Assembly: GCA_900470445.1 (NCBI GenBank)
Contig: UCAU01000001.1
Span: 33,864-97,863, forward strand
Direction: 5' to 3'
Origin: Hyphomicrobiales bacterium
GTDB lineage: Bacteria > Pseudomonadota > Alphaproteobacteria > Rhizobiales > Devosiaceae
DNA: 64,000 nucleotides
Part shown: positions 1 through 7,373 of the stretch, one piece after another
Layout of the letters: each line of letters starts with the position of its first letter
How positions within the stretch are numbered: the first letter of the stretch is position 1
Position numbers and translations under genes: made by a program
Notes under the pieces: model-generated
The model's input: only the letters and a program-made list of their open reading frames with translations
The model's database searches: none
What the model was told of the DNA's origin: nothing

Positions 1-200
1 TTTTCCGAGAGGGTTAGCAGGACCTGACTCGGTGTAGGGAGCGATTAACCGATTGTGGAATGGGACTGTTAACCAGCCCGATTTGAGCGCTGGGGCCGTC
101 AATTATGCCGCCGTCCTAAGCACTTATCCCGAGCGCTCGAAGCAATGTGTTCGCACTGGCCTTGTTCAAAACCGGCGGCCAGCCTAAAAGCGCGGGGAAA
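1..200. other. left-edge non-coding stretch
   Basis: No convincing gene is visible before the first coding start. The stretch holds two GTTAACC-like words around 46 and 68, but they are not spaced like a CtrA site (TTAA-N7-TTAA). It probably carries the promoter and leader of the downstream phosphatase gene. An open frame continues upstream of that gene's start, but it has no homology that I recognise. Confidence 0.4.
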
Positions 201-1040
201 ATGACGCTTCCTCCCAGTATCTATAGTGATGATCTTGAACTGCTCCGCTCTTCGGCGGTGGCAGCAGGCATTATTGCCAGCGGCTTTTTTCGCCGCGATG
301 TAAAGAGCTGGACCAAGGACCATGACTCCCCGGTGAGCGAGGCCGACATATTGGTCGACCGCTATCTGGGTGCGTCATTGCTGGCCGCGCGGCCCAGCTA
401 TGGCTGGCTCAGCGAGGAAACCGCCGACAATCCATCCCGGCTCGATTGCGAGCGGGTGTTTGTCGTTGACCCAATCGATGGCACGCGCGGCTTCCTGCGC
501 GGCGAGGATAGCTGGACGGTGTCGCTGGCCGTGGTCGAAAACGGCGTGCCGGTGGCGGGCGTGGTTTATGCCCCGGTGCGCGACGAAATGTATGACGCCA
601 TCAAGGGCGGCGGGGCGCGGCTGAATGGCAAGCCCATTGTACGCAGCCGCCGGGCTGGCGCGCCGCCATTGATACCGGCGCCGGGCGCGGTGCATCAGGA
701 GATGCAATCGGCGGGCCTGCATTATTCGCGTGGCCCGATGTATCCCTCGCTCGCCTACCGGCTGGTGCAGGTGGCGACCGGCAAGCTGGATGCCGCCGTG
801 TCGCGGCGGGGCAGCCAGGATTGGGATATTGCGGCGGCTGCACTGATCCTGGATGAAACCGGCATTGGCTTTGCCGATGTGTGCAGCGGGTTCCCACAAT
901 TTAACAAGCGAGATACGCGCCACGGGGCGCTTGCGGCGCTTGGCGACATGAGCCTAAAACCGCTCGTGCATGCGGCCCTGATCAAGGTTTATGGCTGTCC
1001 CAGCGAAACCGAGACGCCGCAGCAAACGACACAGACCTGA
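201..1040 (+). CDS. cysQ: CysQ-like 3'(2'),5'-bisphosphate nucleotidase / inositol monophosphatase family
   Basis: This is a Mg-dependent phosphatase of the inositol monophosphatase superfamily. The CysQ branch removes the 3'-phosphate from PAP(S) formed during sulfate assimilation. The family signature DPIDGTRGF is present (metal-binding Asp residues), as is the second metal site near SQDWDIAAAALIL. An upstream GTG/ATG-type start at 147 is open in frame, but the ATG at 201 follows a GGGGAAA stretch and gives the usual family length of about 280 residues, so I chose it. DUF4170 follows 11 bp later, an arrangement common in Hyphomicrobiales. The family is certain; CysQ rather than another IMPase-like substrate is inferred from that neighbour. 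Confidence 0.85.
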   Translation: MTLPPSIYSDDLELLRSSAVAAGIIASGFFRRDVKSWTKDHDSPVSEADILVDRYLGASLLAARPSYGWLSEETADNPSRLDCERVFVVDPIDGTRGFLRGEDSWTVSLAVVENGVPVAGVVYAPVRDEMYDAIKGGGARLNGKPIVRSRRAGAPPLIPAPGAVHQEMQSAGLHYSRGPMYPSLAYRLVQVATGKLDAAVSRRGSQDWDIAAAALILDETGIGFADVCSGFPQFNKRDTRHGALAALGDMSLKPLVHAALIKVYGCPSETETPQQTTQT

Positions 1041-1051
1041 CGGAGCGCCAA

Positions 1052-1297
1052 ATGGCCGAAAAAGAAGCACCCAATAAGCAACTTCTGCACCTCGTTATCG
1101 GCGGCGAACTGTCCAGCATCGAGGACGTGACCTTCGCCGATCTCGACAAGGTCGACATTGTCGGCGTCTATCCGAACTACGCTGCAGCTTTCGCGGTGTG
1201 GCGGCAGAAGGCGCAATTGACGGTCGATAGCGCGCAGACGCGGTATTTCATTGTGCATCTGCACCGGCTGCTCGATCCGGAGACGGATAAGAAGTAG
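1052..1297 (+). CDS. DUF4170 domain protein
   Basis: This small soluble protein of 81 residues matches the DUF4170 family in size and pattern: the hydrophobic block HLVIGGEL, then DIVGVYPNYAAAFAVWRQKAQ, then a C-terminal YFIVHLHRLL. No function is established. In many rhizobia DUF4170 lies between cysQ and the Kdo-transferase/lpxK genes. Here it follows cysQ by 11 bp, but the next gene is on the other strand and is not kdtA. The two genes are probably one transcript ending in the palindrome at 1294-1318. Confidence 0.8.
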   Translation: MAEKEAPNKQLLHLVIGGELSSIEDVTFADLDKVDIVGVYPNYAAAFAVWRQKAQLTVDSAQTRYFIVHLHRLLDPETDKK

Positions 1298-1318
1298 GGG
1301 GTGGCCCCCAACCCCTAC
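1294..1318. terminator. palindrome over two convergent stop codons
   Basis: GTAGGGG at 1294-1300 pairs with CCCCTAC at 1312-1318. Both stop codons, TAG of the + gene and TAG of the - gene, lie in the arms. There is no U-tract, so a factor-independent terminator would be weak. It can form on either transcript. Confidence 0.45.
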
Positions 1319-2463
1319 TGCTCCATCAACCGATCCAGCACCGCATGGATTGCCCCCGGGCCGCCAATGCGTTCGCGGCCGATATTGGCGAGGCGCCGGC
1401 GTTCGCTGTCATCTTGGAGCAGATGGCGCAGGGCGGCTCCGATGGCGGCCGGTTCGTCCGGCACCACGATGCGGGCTTCGCCAAACAGCATCTGTTCGTC
1501 GGTAAAGCGTGAGCGGCGGTCGCGGGGATTGACCACAGTGATGGCCGGCTTGCCCAGGCCCAGTGCCTGTACTGTTGCGGTGCCGGCTTGCGATAGCACG
1601 AGATCGGACGCCGCCAAGAGATTACCCATGGCGCTGCCCTTGGCCATGTGGATGGTCAGTGTGCCATCGGACAATTCACCCAGATCCGCGGATTCCGCGC
1701 TCAGCATGGAGGTGCGGCGCAGGCCGGTTTTTTTGGCGAGGTCATCGACATTGATACTGCCGGCTACGGCAAGGAAAATATCGGGCCGCAAGTCGGGCGG
1801 CAGGGTGCGCAGGCCATCGACCTGCAGCGCAAAGCTCTCGGCGGTCAGCGCGCGGCTGCCTGGCAGGAGCGTCACTGCTGTGGATTTGGTGCGGCGGGCG
1901 CGGGCGTCGTAGTCCCCACTGGGGATCGTGTCCATCATGATATTGCCGGCGCAGCGGGCATCGACGCCGATATGCTCGAGCGTACGGGCGAGATTGTCGC
2001 TGCGACAAAAGACGGTCGCACAGGCGCGCTTGATGGCCCAGCGCTCGGGGACGGAATAGAGCCGGGCCGCGCCGGTCTTGTAGACATCGAGATAAATCAG
2101 GTCGCGATGGCCGGTCCCCAGGCACGCCAGCACCCCCACCATATCCCCGACCACGACGACGCGATCATATTTGCCGCGCATCTTGCGCAGGAATGAGAGG
2201 GCAGGGGGTACGGTGCGCAGACCGCCGGTGGCGAGGTCCCGCCGCAGCGAGCCCTTCACATTGCGCCAGCCTTCGGAGGCCAGCGACGCCCGCGGCCCGA
2301 CGATGCGGCACACATTGGCATAAGCATTGCCGGCCCCGATCATCGGATAGGCTTCGGCCTCGATCCATTTGGGCAAACGCGCCACGATCGCGGCGGAGAT
2401 CCAATCCTCGCCATGCCCGTTGGAAATAAAGAGATATCGTAGGCGGACTGACGCTTCCGCCAC
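1315..2463 (-). CDS. lipid-A-disaccharide synthase-related glycosyltransferase (GT-B)
   Basis: A GT-B glycosyltransferase of about 382 residues that resembles the LpxB-related family. Near the N-terminus it has SNGHGEDW (a glycine-rich nucleotide-sugar fold start), in the middle LLPGSR, and near the C-terminus SQAGTATVQALGLGKPAI, which looks like the donor-binding region. I chose the GTG at 2463, directly after the TGA of DUF2093, because it places the RYLFISNGHGED strand at the N-terminus; the frame is open further upstream inside DUF2093. It is probably co-transcribed with xseA and DUF2093. Acceptor and sugar are unknown. True LpxB is possible, but the motif set fits the LpxB-related group better. 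Confidence 0.7.
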   Translation of the reverse strand: MAEASVRLRYLFISNGHGEDWISAAIVARLPKWIEAEAYPMIGAGNAYANVCRIVGPRASLASEGWRNVKGSLRRDLATGGLRTVPPALSFLRKMRGKYDRVVVVGDMVGVLACLGTGHRDLIYLDVYKTGAARLYSVPERWAIKRACATVFCRSDNLARTLEHIGVDARCAGNIMMDTIPSGDYDARARRTKSTAVTLLPGSRALTAESFALQVDGLRTLPPDLRPDIFLAVAGSINVDDLAKKTGLRRTSMLSAESADLGELSDGTLTIHMAKGSAMGNLLAASDLVLSQAGTATVQALGLGKPAITVVNPRDRRSRFTDEQMLFGEARIVVPDEPAAIGAALRHLLQDDSERRRLANIGRERIGGPGAIHAVLDRLMEQ

Positions 2464-2465
2464 GA

Positions 2466-2687
2466 TCAGGCTCCGATGCCGTACCGCTCGAACGCCGCAT
2501 GGGCACTGGCCGCGTCGGCATAGGCCTCCTGCCGGTCGACGTTCCAATAGGTCAATTCATCCACCGGGATCGGCTTGCCGGAAATGGCGCAGCGCACAAA
2601 GCTGCCGGGCTTGAGCACGACATAGTCTCCATCGAGATAGCGGATCACCGCTTCTGAGGGGGCAAAGCCTTTGTCGAAAATGTTCAT
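2466..2687 (-). CDS. DUF2093 domain protein
   Basis: A 73-residue protein matching the DUF2093 family, with YLDGDYVVLKPGSFVRCAIS followed by IPVDELTYWNVDRQEAY. The role is unknown. It may be a small metal-binding or RNA-linked protein, but no cysteine cluster supports this. It sits between xseA (50 bp upstream) and the glycosyltransferase (2 bp downstream) on the same strand, so an operon is likely. In relatives it usually lies near lpxK and mutL. Confidence 0.85.
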   Translation of the reverse strand: MNIFDKGFAPSEAVIRYLDGDYVVLKPGSFVRCAISGKPIPVDELTYWNVDRQEAYADAASAHAAFERYGIGA

Positions 2688-2737
2688 GGCTGAATTCCTG
2701 ACAGTCCGTCTCTGGATATAGCGATGAAATCACCGGC

Positions 2738-4351
2738 TCAAAAGAGGCTTTCCTGCGTGCCGCCATCCGATGGTGGACGCGGTTTCTTTTTGATGACCGG
2801 GCTGCCCGCTATAGTAGCGCCCACGGCGCCATCGGCAAACTCGATTGCGACCGCGTCGCCCGGCGAAAGCGCAGACTTGTCCTGCACCAGATTGCCCGCT
2901 TCGTCCTTGATCACGGCATAGCCGCGCGCCAGCACGCTTTTATAGCTGAGCGAGAGCAGCAGCTTGGATGATTGGCTGAGGGCGGAGCGCCGGTCGGCCA
3001 TGGCCTGGGTGACGCTGGTGAGCAGGTTTGCCGCCAGCGGGGCCAGCTGGCTGCGCGAATGGCGCAATTCGGCGCGCAGGGCGTTGGGCGAAAGCTTGGG
3101 GCCGATGGCGTCGAGCAAAGCGCGCCTGCGTTCCACCAGCCGCGCGGCCGCGTTGGCCAGGCGCTCGGCGCGGGGATCATGGGTGAGCCGGGCGCGCTCG
3201 ACGGTTTTACGCAGGCCGGCATTGCTGCGCATGGCGAGATTACCCAACCGTTCGGCCATTTCGAGCTGGCGGCGCGCCAGCAATTGCGGCACGAGGCGCG
3301 GCTCGACGCGAGAGAGATGCACACGCTGGGCCTGCACCGAATGGCGCAGGGCGGCGCCCAGATTGCTCGCCGCGTGATCGAGGCGTTGGCGCTGGGTGGC
3401 GACGAGATCTGCCGGGCGGGGCAGACCTGCGGTCGCGGCGCGCAACCGGTCGCGGGCGCTTAGCGTCAGCCGCCGTGCGGCTTGCCGCTGGCGACCACCG
3501 AGATCGTCGACATAGCCGATCAGCTCGGCCCGCACCGGCACGGCCGCTTCGGCGGCGGCGGTGGGGGTGGGCGCGCGCATGTCGGAGGCATAGTCGATCA
3601 GCGTTGTATCGGTTTCGTGGCCCACGGCCGAAATGATCGGGATGGCGCTGGCGGCCACGGCGCGCACCACGGCTTCTTCGTTGAAGCCCCAAAGGTCTTC
3701 GATGGAGCCGCCGCCGCGCGCCACGATCAGAATATCGGGGCGCGGAATAGGGCCATTGGGCAGCAGCGCGTTGAAGCCCTCGATGGCATTGACCACTTCG
3801 GGCGCGCAGGTATCGCCCTGCACCCGCACCGGCCAGACCAGCACATGGCTGGGGAAGCGGTCATTGAGGCGGTGCAGGATATCGCGGATCACCGCGCCCG
3901 TGGGCGAGGTGACGACGCCGATGACGCGCGGCAGATAGGGCAGGTCGCGCTTGCGCTCGCGCGCGAAGAGACCTTCGGCGAGGAGCTTCTTGCGACGCTC
4001 CTCGAGCAGCGCCATCAGGGCGCCGGCACCGGCGGGCTCGATATTGTCGATGACGATCTGGTATTTCGAGGAGCGCGGGAAGGTGGTCAGCCGCCCGGTG
4101 GCGATCACTTCAAGCCCTTCCTCGGGCTTGAAGGTCAGCTTGGCATAATTGCCCTTCCACACCACCGCGTCGATCGAGGCATTCTCGTCCTTGAGCGTGA
4201 AATAGGCGTGGCCCGAGGAATGCTGGCCCCGATAGCCGGAGATTTCCCCGCGCACCCGCACATGCCCGAATTCATCCTCAACCGTGCGTTTGACCGCCTG
4301 GGCGATCTCGGAAACGGTAAATTCGGCAGCATTGGTGAGGGCATCAGACAT
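2738..4351 (-). CDS. xseA: exodeoxyribonuclease VII large subunit
   Basis: Large subunit of ExoVII, which degrades single-stranded DNA in both directions in recombination and mismatch repair. The N-terminal OB-fold (about residues 8-105, starting FTVSEIAQAVKR and including VRVRGEISGYRG) is followed by the catalytic core with VVTSPTGAVIRDILHR, ARGGGSIEDLWGFNEE and SAVGHETDTTLIDYASDMRAPTPTAAAE, then a long Arg/Ala-rich helical region and a C-terminal GDAVAIEF strand. The length of 537 residues is typical. The start is the ATG at 4351 (MSDALTNAAEF); the frame is open upstream but adds a non-conserved tail. The small subunit xseB is not in the window. Confidence 0.97.
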   Translation of the reverse strand: MSDALTNAAEFTVSEIAQAVKRTVEDEFGHVRVRGEISGYRGQHSSGHAYFTLKDENASIDAVVWKGNYAKLTFKPEEGLEVIATGRLTTFPRSSKYQIVIDNIEPAGAGALMALLEERRKKLLAEGLFARERKRDLPYLPRVIGVVTSPTGAVIRDILHRLNDRFPSHVLVWPVRVQGDTCAPEVVNAIEGFNALLPNGPIPRPDILIVARGGGSIEDLWGFNEEAVVRAVAASAIPIISAVGHETDTTLIDYASDMRAPTPTAAAEAAVPVRAELIGYVDDLGGRQRQAARRLTLSARDRLRAATAGLPRPADLVATQRQRLDHAASNLGAALRHSVQAQRVHLSRVEPRLVPQLLARRQLEMAERLGNLAMRSNAGLRKTVERARLTHDPRAERLANAAARLVERRRALLDAIGPKLSPNALRAELRHSRSQLAPLAANLLTSVTQAMADRRSALSQSSKLLLSLSYKSVLARGYAVIKDEAGNLVQDKSALSPGDAVAIEFADGAVGATIAGSPVIKKKPRPPSDGGTQESLF

Positions 4352-4413
4352 GCCACTCTGGTGCGGCAATTGGCGGAGGAGGTCAAGGGCGGAGCCGAGA
4401 GCCACGATCTAAT

Positions 4414-4523
4414 TCCCTCCCCCTTGGGGAGGGCTGGGGTGGATGCGGCGGCCTCCAGATACTTAATGTCGGTGGGGAGTGCGGCACCCCCACCCTCAAT
4501 CCCTCCCCACAAGGGGGAGGGAG
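4414..4523. repeat. intergenic inverted repeat, family A copy 1
   Basis: Two arms rich in CCCTCCCC and GGGGAGGG face each other between the acetyltransferase and xseA. Left arm from 4414 reads TCCCTCCCCCTTGGGGAGGG. The right arm, ending near 4523, is its reverse complement with a 2-nt insertion (CA). Inside these lie GGGTGG and CCACCC segments. The same layout recurs at 18263-18378. It could fold as one long hairpin in RNA. It is a dispersed element with no coding potential. Confidence 0.75.
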
Positions 4524-4562
4524 GCAGATCGGGGCTCTCAAGCCCATCTTAAAACTTGAATA

Positions 4563-5030
4563 CTAAGGCTTGACCCAGGCCTGCGCAGGCGAGCCATGCC
4601 GGCCCCAGGCAAAATAACGAAAGCCTTCGTCGTCGGTGTCCGCTACCAGGGCAAAGCCGGCGGCACGCATCAAACGCTCGCTAGCCACATTGCCCGCTTC
4701 GATGCCGACAATGAACTCATCTGTATCGTCATAGCGCGGTGCAGCGAGCAAAACTGCGATCATGGCGCGTCCCAGGCCACGTCCTCGCAACTGTGGCGCA
4801 GTCACAAGCGCGAAGCTCGCGCGCCGGTCCGGGTAACTTTCGCAATCGATCAGCCCCACCGGTTCGTCCTGCCAAATGGCCAGAAAGGCGTCACGGCCCG
4901 GCCCACATAACCGTAGGGTTTCTTCTGGCCAGTCCGGCCCACCCAGCCAGCGCCGCGTTTCGACGTCGTCGAACCATGGTCGCACTAGCTGTAAATCCGC
5001 CGCTGCGAAGGGCCGCAGCCGCAAGCTCAC
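4563..5030 (-). CDS. GNAT family N-acetyltransferase
   Basis: A 155-residue acetyl-CoA-dependent acetyltransferase. The fold markers are present: N-terminal LRPFAAADLQLV, the central strand [25 protein letters not shown], in which RGRGLG is the acetyl-CoA pyrophosphate loop (Q/RxxGxG/A), and NVASERLMRAAGFALV near the end. The substrate cannot be predicted. The start is a GTG whose last bases overlap the TGA of the upstream LysR gene (GTGA), so translation is probably coupled to that regulator. Confidence 0.85.
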   Translation of the reverse strand: MSLRLRPFAAADLQLVRPWFDDVETRRWLGGPDWPEETLRLCGPGRDAFLAIWQDEPVGLIDCESYPDRRASFALVTAPQLRGRGLGRAMIAVLLAAPRYDDTDEFIVGIEAGNVASERLMRAAGFALVADTDDEGFRYFAWGRHGSPAQAWVKP

Positions 5031-5917
5031 TCAGCCGCCTCGGCATGGGCAGGGGCGGGTTCGAGATTGCCCATGGACTGCACGATGTGGTTGGCCAGGG
5101 CGTCGTAGATGCCGCCATAGGCGTGGCTGGCGCGCATCAGGGCGATTTCGGCATCGGCCAGGCGCGGCAGGCCCATATCTTCGCTGATCACGCGCATGCC
5201 CGGTTGCATGGCGCTTTCCGGCAGGAAGCCCACGGCAAGGTCGGACAGCACCGCGCTCGAAATAGCGGTGGCGTTGGACGAGGTATAGGCGACGCGATAA
5301 TCGGTGCCGTCGCGGTTGAGCGCCTCCATGGCGCTCTTGCGCCAGATGCAACCGGGCGATCCGCAGGCAATGGCCAGGGGTTCGCTGGCCAAGGCCCGAC
5401 CGCCATGGCTGGCGACCCAATACATCTTTTCGGTGCGGAACAGCTCGCCGTAATTCTGCTCGGTGCCCTGGGTGAAGACGATGATGTCATAGCGCCCCGA
5501 TCGCATGCCCGAGAGCAGGTCTTCGGACGCCATGCAGGCCACATCCACCGCGATCTTGGGATGGGTGCGCTGGAAGCTGGAGAGGATGACCGGCAGCAGC
5601 CGCACGGCGTAATCGTCCGGCACGCCGAAGCGGATCTGGCCGGACAGGTCCCCATCGGAGAAATGGTCGAGAATTTCGGCATTGGTGCGCAACATGCGCC
5701 GCGCCCGCGCGTAAAGCGCCTCGCCGTGATTGGTCAAAGCGACAGTGCGGCCGTCACGCGTCAATAGCGGCTGGCCCAGCCGCTCCTCAAGGCGTTTGAT
5801 CTGCATGGAGACGGCTGACTGGGTCTTGTTCACCCGGCGGGCCGCCTCGGTGAAACTGCCGCAATCGGCAATGGCGCAGAAGCTCTGCAATTGGTCCAGA
5901 TCGAGAGGGGCGGTCAT
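5027..5917 (-). CDS. LysR-type transcriptional regulator
   Basis: A 296-residue LTTR. The N-terminal winged helix (LDLDQLQSFCAIADCGSFTEAARRVNKTQSAVSMQIKRLE, about residues 5-45) is followed by a linker helix and a periplasmic-binding-like effector domain. It is divergent from a DUF1127 gene across a 155-bp gap that contains a palindromic candidate operator, the classic LTTR layout. In Brucella and Agrobacterium the LTTR VtlR activates DUF1127 genes and AbcR sRNAs. The DNA-binding region here looks compatible with that group, but I cannot prove orthology. The downstream GNAT overlaps by 4 bp. Confidence 0.92.
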   Translation of the reverse strand: MTAPLDLDQLQSFCAIADCGSFTEAARRVNKTQSAVSMQIKRLEERLGQPLLTRDGRTVALTNHGEALYARARRMLRTNAEILDHFSDGDLSGQIRFGVPDDYAVRLLPVILSSFQRTHPKIAVDVACMASEDLLSGMRSGRYDIIVFTQGTEQNYGELFRTEKMYWVASHGGRALASEPLAIACGSPGCIWRKSAMEALNRDGTDYRVAYTSSNATAISSAVLSDLAVGFLPESAMQPGMRVISEDMGLPRLADAEIALMRASHAYGGIYDALANHIVQSMGNLEPAPAHAEAAE

Positions 5918-5941
5918 TCCGATACCTCATCACTCAAATTG

Positions 5942-5961
5942 ATAGATCGGATGAAATCTAT
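5942..5961. promoter_or_regulatory. candidate LysR operator
   Basis: ATAGAT at 5942-5947 and ATCTAT at 5956-5961 form a perfect inverted repeat with an 8-nt spacer, containing T-N11-A type words. It lies in the gap between the LysR gene and the divergent DUF1127 gene, just before a possible -35 (TTAGAC, 17-nt spacer, GCTATC) for the latter. That is where an LTTR activator normally binds. The assignment is inference. Confidence 0.5.
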
Positions 5962-6072
5962 TTGTTAGACGAATGGAAGTCCAGTGCGCTATCACATCAT
6001 TATCGACGCGAAACGACACCGCGCCAGTCCCGCCGGCCTCCCTTCGGCACAACCACATTCCTGGAGACTATC

Positions 6073-6333
6073 ATGGCTCTCTCGCTTTTCGGCGAGCGGT
6101 CAGTCGCGGCCGCCACGCCCTTTCGTCCGTTTGCCGCATTCGTGCGCTGGATCGCCAAGGCGCAAGCAGCCCGCACCCGCCGGACTGCGCTGACGAGCCT
6201 GCTTGAGCTGGACCATGCCCGGCTCAATGACCTGGGCATTACGCGCCAGGATGTCGTCGATGCCGTGCGCAATCACGGTCCGGCAGCGAGTCTGGCGCTC
6301 AATATGGCGCGCGCCAGCAACGCCCGGCGCTAG
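6073..6333 (+). CDS. DUF1127 domain small protein
   Basis: An 86-residue Arg/Ala-rich protein with the DUF1127 signature near its C-terminus, TSLLELDHARLNDLGITRQDV. In alphaproteobacteria such proteins are linked to stress, phosphate and sRNA metabolism; Rhodobacter CcaF1 is an RNA-binding example. The ATG at 6073 was chosen because it follows GGAGACTATC; the frame is open further upstream without homology. It is divergent from the LysR gene. A two-hairpin segment ending in a strong terminator lies 220 nt downstream, as seen with the CcsR sRNAs after ccaF1. Confidence 0.85.
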   Translation: MALSLFGERSVAAATPFRPFAAFVRWIAKAQAARTRRTALTSLLELDHARLNDLGITRQDVVDAVRNHGPAASLALNMARASNARR

Positions 6334-6494
6334 GATCGCGTAAAACCTGTTGCCATGTTTCGGACCAAATCGGAGCGGCAACAAGGAGATGGGGATGTGA
6401 GGTTCTGATTCCGTTTGAACCCGCGACCCCCTGAAATTCCCTTTGCGTCGGCTACCCATGCGGCCGGCGCTCTTCCGTTGGTACGGACATTCCC

Positions 6495-6590
6495 TTGGAG
6501 TGCTTGTGCCATCTCCCGGGCCGGTTTTGCCACCGGTCCCGTTTCCTGATGACTTGCCGGACAGTGCCGAGGCACTTGTCCGGCTTTTTT
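6495..6590 (+). ncRNA. candidate two-hairpin sRNA downstream of DUF1127 gene
   Basis: Hairpin 1 at 6517-6541 pairs CGGG+CCGGT with ACCGG+T-bulge+CCCG around a 6-nt loop. Hairpin 2 at 6556-6584 is a strong terminator followed by six T. CU-rich words able to pair with ribosome-binding sites (TTCCC, CTCCC, TTTCC) lie in front of and between the hairpins. This architecture matches alphaproteobacterial sRNAs released from DUF1127 3' regions. The 5' end is a guess and expression is untested. Confidence 0.4.
6556..6590 (+). terminator. Rho-independent terminator
   Basis: GCCGGACA at 6556-6563 pairs with TGTCCGGC at 6577-6584. An inner GTGCC/GGCAC stem closes a 2-nt loop, and TTTTTT follows. This is one of the strongest intrinsic terminators in the window. 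It ends the DUF1127 transcript or a separate sRNA, and sits 15 bp before the convergent PilZ gene ends. Confidence 0.85.
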
Positions 6591-6604
6591 CATTTGGGAT
6601 TGGT

Positions 6605-6850
6605 TCAGCCGAACTTGACGCCGATTTCGGTCGCTGTTTTCCACGCGACGGTGCAGGCGTGCTTGCGACCGTCATCCATGGCCAGCTCAAACGTGTCGGG
6701 AATGCCGATAATGCTGGTGACCTTGAGCCGGGCGCCGGTCTCGGAGAGATTGCGCACGGTGCATTGAAAGGTCGAGAAGCCGTCATTGATGACGATCTTG
6801 CCGCCCTTGAGCACACGCTGGCGCGGGGCGGCACGCTGTTCTTCGGTCAT
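6605..6850 (-). CDS. single-domain PilZ protein
   Basis: An 81-residue cyclic-di-GMP receptor domain. The binding motif is intact: RxxxR at R6-R10 (QRAAPRQR) and NxSxxG at N34-G39 (NLSETG), followed by the beta-barrel strands. The start is the ATG at 6850; the open frame continues 39 codons upstream into the ialB gene and is not conserved. It is 13 bp downstream of ialB on the same strand, so the two are probably co-transcribed. No output domain is present, so it would act by binding a partner. Confidence 0.85.
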   Translation of the reverse strand: MTEEQRAAPRQRVLKGGKIVINDGFSTFQCTVRNLSETGARLKVTSIIGIPDTFELAMDDGRKHACTVAWKTATEIGVKFG

Positions 6851-6863
6851 TGGAAACTCCAGA

Positions 6864-7373
6864 TCAGGGGAGTTGGGCAAATCCGTCTTTGAAGCCGTTG
6901 AGCGACACCGGAATGCCGATGCCTTCTTCGGGAGTCTTGAACACCACGAAAATGGCGTCCTTGCCATTGGATAGCGTCTCGATCAGGCTGTCGTCCAGCA
7001 CCACTTCGGCAACGCAGCCATTGGGCAGGCAGCGCACAAAGGCGACGCGACCCATATCCTTGCCATCGACATTGAGGCCCAGGCCATTGGGCAGCAGCAC
7101 GCCAAGCGGGGCCAATACGCGCAGCAGGCGCGCTTCGCGATCGGCGGTGCGCAGCACGATGACGGAGAGGCCCACATTGGGCTGGTCCTCGGCCATCACG
7201 TTCTGGATGATCGCGCATTGCTCAAAGCTGGCACCGGGCGGGGTATCGCAGCTCATCTGCCAATCGCCATACTGAGCCTTGACCACACCCTGGGCCATGG
7301 AACTGCCCGTGGCGCCGGCAAGGGCGAGCAGGGCAAGGCCGCCAACGGCCAGACGCTTCAAATTCGGCTTCAC
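6864..7373 (-). CDS. ialB: invasion-associated locus B (IalB) family protein
   Basis: A 169-residue secreted protein. A Sec signal peptide (about residues 1-28, ending SSMAQG) leads into the IalB domain: YGDWQMSCDTPPG, QCAIIQNVMAED, and VAFVRCLPNGCVAEVVLDD, with conserved cysteine pairs. The family was named from Bartonella invasion but is widespread in free-living Hyphomicrobiales, where its role is unclear. It lies beside the cox operon on the opposite strand, a conserved position in the order. A PilZ gene follows. Confidence 0.9.
   Translation of the reverse strand: MKPNLKRLAVGGLALLALAGATGSSMAQGVVKAQYGDWQMSCDTPPGASFEQCAIIQNVMAEDQPNVGLSVIVLRTADREARLLRVLAPLGVLLPNGLGLNVDGKDMGRVAFVRCLPNGCVAEVVLDDSLIETLSNGKDAIFVVFKTPEEGIGIPVSLNGFKDGFAQLP

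Noticed and set aside
1..90. GTTAACC words as a CtrA site
   Set aside because: Spacing is not the N7 of the consensus and no CtrA-dependent gene is adjacent.
6398..6478. tRNA-like stretch on the - strand (AGAGCGCC and GGGTTCAAA words)
   Set aside because: The T-arm cannot pair and no acceptor stem forms; it is at most a decayed relic or chance.
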